Shown here one piece after another: positions 59,831 through 64,000 of a stretch of 64,000 nucleotides of DNA (positions are counted from its first letter, which is position 1; every line of letters starts with the position of its first letter). The position numbers and the translations under genes were made by a program. The stretch is from Lingula anatina (lineage: Eukaryota; Brachiopoda; Lingulata; Lingulida; Lingulidae): NCBI RefSeq assembly GCF_001039355.2, contig NW_019773625.1:923079-987078 (forward strand), written 5' to 3'. The notes beneath the pieces were generated by a model that was given only the letters and a program-made list of their open reading frames with translations, was not told the DNA's origin and made no database searches.

Positions 59831-62081
59831 TCAAGTAAATAAATTTTCCATATAATGTTTAAACTGTATAATATCAGTCATGAGCGAGCAAAAACAGTCG
59901 TCCACAGTAAATCCTGCTGACCACGGTGAACGTTCCACTTCCAAAACTGATTTGCTCCTTATTGGTCTAGGTTGTTCACAGAATATTGTTATTTTTCCAT
60001 TTAACTGTCTGAAATATTGCAGCTCAACATAGAAGTCATCGTCCTGTTTTGCTATTTCTTCCATTAATTTGTTCCTGAAATAATCGTAAACTGTAAAGTC
60101 TACGCTATCAGAAGTCTTATGTCTGGCAATAAGCTCGCCGTCAACGAAGCTCTCAGCATTGTACTTTCCCGTTAGTTTCCTCCTATAAACAATGTCTCTT
60201 AAATCCCAACACAGGCGACGTCGAAGTAAAACGAGGCCCTCGTCTGTTTTGTCCAGAATTGCTACAAAATCGTAATACTTTGACAGCTTATTCAAAAACG
60301 CTTTCAGATTTGTTTTATTATCCCTTAAACTTTCGTGATACATCCCCATTTCTTGAGACATACTGTTTCTCCTCATCCCAGGAGGAATCTTAAAGGATTT
60401 GCTCCATTTGTCATAACTGATTAGAAATTCTTTCATGTGATTGTCACTAGAAAACGGTAAGGTTGATTCAAGTCTCCTTCGATAAAAAAAGAACGCAGAT
60501 ATAAACTTAGAAAAGGGTTCTCTAACCAGACCAATTTTGAAAACGTCCTTAGGCATCGTCTTTCTGAAATGGGCTTCGTTAAAAGGGCAGTGATGAGCCA
60601 TGATGTCGTATTTCTGGTTCAGTGGCAATGCAGACCCAAATGGGACAACTCGGAGTTTATTCATGAAAGCATAACGTAAGAAAATATTCGTATGCGTCGT
60701 AGAACCACATTTGTGAACTTTGCGAAATAGAATATGGTTCTTTGGCATGCAGTTGAATATACCGTTTCTTTTTGGAAGACCGTCCCTCCATGCTTTAAAT
60801 GCCTCCTCATAAGCGGTCGAACGGCTGCTATTCATTGGTCTAAAAAATTGATTGACGTTAATGATAAAATAGGCAAAAGTTTGCATTTTCACTGGGCCTA
60901 TACATGTATGTTCAAATCTAAAAAGTATGTCCACTGGATATTTTCTCAATCAAGACAACATATTTTGGTTTAGAAAAAAAACTTACCTAAGACAGGTCCA
61001 TTGTGTTAAGCAATAAATCAGTAGGAATCAAACTAAAATTGCAGTGAGGCATGGGGTTTCTTCTTAGTATGTACCACCAGCAGAAAGTGGTTTCAACACA
61101 TAAATGTGCCAATGACGTGTTCACAAGGAACTTTTAAAACTTTCTCCTTTGAAAAGGAGCAAGACTCCTCATTACAAATTGGCTACTATAATACCCATGT
61201 ACTGGTCCTTATAACTAATGAACAACGGTTGGCGCAATGTTTTCTAGAGCTGTAAAATAAGCCATTTCCCATTTGATCTACGACTTAAGCAAATATCCAA
61301 TTACTATTAATTTGCAGTCGTCACTTGACAGTCGATACGGAATCGCCGCCAGGGCGCGGTCCCACACGTGGTACAGGACTAGCTGGAAATGCCGATCCCC
61401 GCACCGGTTCAGTGATGGTTTCTCTATCCTTTCATGGGTGGGCCGCCTTGCCTCCTCTCAAGAACCAGAAACCGCCACTGACTGCCACGTGACGACTGCA
61501 ATACCACGAGCAGTGTCACCTATACTGAGGTAGTGACAACTCCCTGAAGATGTCCCTGTGATAAAGGACGAAACGTCTAGCAGATCTATATGAGTTTCCA
61601 GTATGGGGTTTAATATTTTTGCCTTTTGAACATCACAACTGAATGAACCTTACCATAATTCAAATTTTGATATAAAACCCCATAATTATTCTGCACAATT
61701 TTATTAGCCATTTAGTAAAGTTGGACTAGAAATGTTCCCAAACACTTGTTTTCGCTGTACTGCAGACAAAAAAAGTACAAATAGGGTCAACCCTCAGCCA
61801 CAGCAACGTAAGTTCCAACTTAGCGTTGGTAGGGGTTATAATTTGAGAGTATATTTTGCAGAAAGTATGACATTTTACTTAATTATAAATACTTACCCAT
61901 TGCGGCAGATTTTCACATCTGATCGTACAATTTCCCTTCCGTGTGGACGAGCGTTTTTTTCCATTTCAAAAGATACCACTCGTAGATTATTTGGTACTTT
62001 GAGTAGAACATATAACGTTAGAAAAGTGATGAAACTGACAAGTATAAAAGACAAAATACGTCTGAGAGATGTCCGCGCCAT
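59831..62081 (-). CDS. Gal3ST-type galactose-3-O-sulfotransferase, copy E
   Basis: Exons 62081-61897 and 60839-59831, phase 2, 397 residues, in exactly the arrangement of copy C. Only about four residues differ from C: Ala/Val in the membrane segment, SK for AR before YYDF, and Leu for Trp in SVLEV. All catalytic-domain motifs (KVHKCGSTT, LVREPFSKFISAFFFY, LLRRRLCWDLRDIVYRR) are intact. C and E are much more alike than B and D although both pairs stem from the same duplication. That fits purifying selection or gene conversion on C/E and decay of D. Confidence 0.87.
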
Positions 62082-63260
62082 TCTTTCCTGATGTCGGTGC
62101 ACATTTACGCTTTTTAAACTCACATTCACGTTACTCAACAATTTCCATGCATCACTATTATATGTCATGCGTAGAAACAGCTGACAGAAAGTGTGATCAA
62201 TTTTTTATCGAGTCCAATAGATGTGAAGAACATTAGTTCATAGAAACTGTACGTATTTAAAATCGCAAACAGTGAGAAAGTTTCCATTTACCTTTCTCCA
62301 TTTTATTTTTCACAGATTGCAACAGTTATAGCTAGTGTAAGAACGATTGGTCAGTTGGAGAAAAACAGTTTATTCCGGTTCAAGCGAAATAACAGTTATC
62401 CATTATTAAATTAAATATAACTTGGCATTTGAGAAATTAATGATGCCAGCTACAGTTTAACTGACATATTACATCAATATGGTCAACTGTCTATAAAACT
62501 AAATGAATATGACTTGTGCATGTTGTGTATACCTGGCCTCTGTTTTAACTTANCCCTCAATCAACCATAAAAGAGATTTAAACTGCTCTTTTCTTTAATC
62601 TTATAACCTTTAGCTACTCATCTAACTAACTTCTCGGCCCCTTTCATAGACGGCATAGAAAGCTAGCAGAGAAATCCGTTCAAATATCATTTTTCAGGTA
62701 ATATTAAACGATTCTCCTAGTTATACTAATTGAAACTATATACTGGCATTCGGCTGGTTTTTGTGGTAAAAAATTGACTTCAAATTATTTAATAACTCTC
62801 AAATAAATGTACTAGATATGGTTTTCTCAAATGATATAAAAGGACACGCTTGACGAGCTGAGCTACATGTATCCCATCTCACTACAGTACACCTACCTAG
62901 CCATATCAATACAATAATAACATCATCAGAGTCAATAATTCTTATCCCTCTGGCTCTGTTGGCTCATACACTGCCATTGTAGTCAAGGCTACGCACGTGC
63001 CCCTACATTGACTCCCGATCTATAATCAGACAGTCAGCTGAAATGGCATGAATTGGTTTGGGCACGCCCAACTTAAATGGAAACACAGTTAAAAGCAGCT
63101 CTGCTGTTTCACCCTATTCCTATGTAACTGAGGTTATTCACATTTCCCTAGTTTGGGTTCATATCTGTAATTAGGCAGCCACCACAAATGCACCGAGTTG
63201 GGTCCCACACAATTTGAATTAAAACATGGCATAAAACAGTAATTAGTATTTAGATACATG

Positions 63261-63305
<45 letters not shown>

Positions 63306-64000
63306 CTGAACAACCCTCATTTTCCCATTTTTAAGCCCGCATACGCATTACCGACGATCTTTGTACATCACCATATCACGTGTGGAAACAGCTGCCAGAA
63401 AATTTAATCAAAATTTTATCGAGTGCAATGAATAGGAAGAACATTAGTCCATACATTTAAAAGTCATACGTATTAACGTCGGTCATGCTATTTTAAAGGA
63501 GGGTCAAGAAAGCGTTAAGCAATGAAGCTAAATTACATTTTAGATAATCCGTATTAATTTCCAAAATGTATATATTTTCAAGCATTGAAATTACTAACCT
63601 GTGCTTAATGCTTGAGCTTGCAATGCAAAGAATGGATATTATCGTTCTCTCAGCTAAAGTCCAAGTAAGTATAAATGGCCATTTAATCAATAATGCAAAC
63701 GCATAAATGAAAATTAATCTAGTACAAAGGCATGTTTCTCTCTTTTTCCTATAATAAAAGAGTTATCTACGTTATGAAGTGAATGCTTCATTTGCTTCAC
63801 CAACGTGGAGAAGTCACGAGAAAAAAAATTAGTGAAAATCTATTAATATTTCAGAATGCAGCATAAGTTTGGCTAAAATCTACTTTCCTGACAATTTAAC
63901 CCATTCTATCGTGGCAGCTTTCATTGTTTTACACATAAACCTTTGCAAAGAATCCGATTTGCCTATCATGGTGCAGGTCTAAAAATGTCACAAACATAAT
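62082..64000. other. 5' flank of copy E to window end
   Basis: It parallels 51174-53427. There is a lone N at 62552 with sequence missing around it, and a (TA)n tract at about 63264-63303 absent from unit 1. No supported gene. Confidence 0.6.

Larger units (their letters stand above)
53751..64000. repeat. Tandem segmental duplication, unit 2 (runs off the window)
   Basis: It repeats unit 1 in order and is still matching (to about 53427) at the window end. It differs by an internal duplication and new sequence at about 56.6-57.8 kb, the absence of the 206-bp hairpin, and a lone N at 62552. There a stretch present in unit 1 (about 51.58-52.03 kb) is largely missing. Confidence 0.9.

Noticed and set aside
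1-64000. CRISPR arrays, operons, tRNA or rRNA genes
   Set aside because: The window is animal nuclear DNA, and no such structure was seen on either strand.

Overview
This is nuclear DNA of a eukaryote, almost certainly an invertebrate animal. It is AT-rich, has spliced genes with GT-AG introns, many microsatellites, several kinds of decayed transposon and assembly gaps (one run of Ns and four lone Ns). The galactose-3-O-sulfotransferase expansion would suit a marine lophotrochozoan or similar animal, but no species can be named from the sequence alone.

Layout. 1-10133: non-coding DNA present two to three times. SNP phase and gap positions suggest two parental haplotypes laid end to end by the assembler. 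11441-12728 (minus): complete four-exon POLE3 gene (histone-fold subunit of DNA polymerase epsilon and CHRAC). 13698-23084 (plus): casein kinase 2 regulatory beta subunit (CSNK2B), head to head with POLE3 across a CpG-containing promoter of about 150 bp, with two alternative last coding exons that give different C-termini. 23085-28968: intergenic DNA with small inverted-repeat elements. 28969-33809 (plus): an unrecognised coiled-coil protein with a 10-codon first coding exon and a 3.35 kb intron. 33810-36675: intergenic with MITE-like hairpins.

36676-64000 (minus genes): an array of five Gal3ST-type sulfotransferase genes, each with a short exon for the membrane anchor and a long exon for the luminal catalytic domain. 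The first copy stands alone. The other four lie in two tandem units of about 10 kb, (B,C) and (D,E). C and E are nearly identical, whereas D is broken by an 8-bp deletion at the end of exon 1. Between copies A and B lies a wrecked Ty3/gypsy (chromovirus-type) element. The two units differ by mobile DNA: a 206-bp perfect hairpin with 9-bp target-site duplications, foldback Tc1/mariner-derived elements of about 1.3 kb, and a Harbinger transposase scrap. Because the units are paralogous, empty sites can be read directly.

POLE3 and CSNK2B are housekeeping nuclear genes that may share a promoter. The sulfotransferases would act in the Golgi on galactose-containing glycans or glycolipids. I see no prokaryotic features, CRISPR array, tRNA or rRNA gene.
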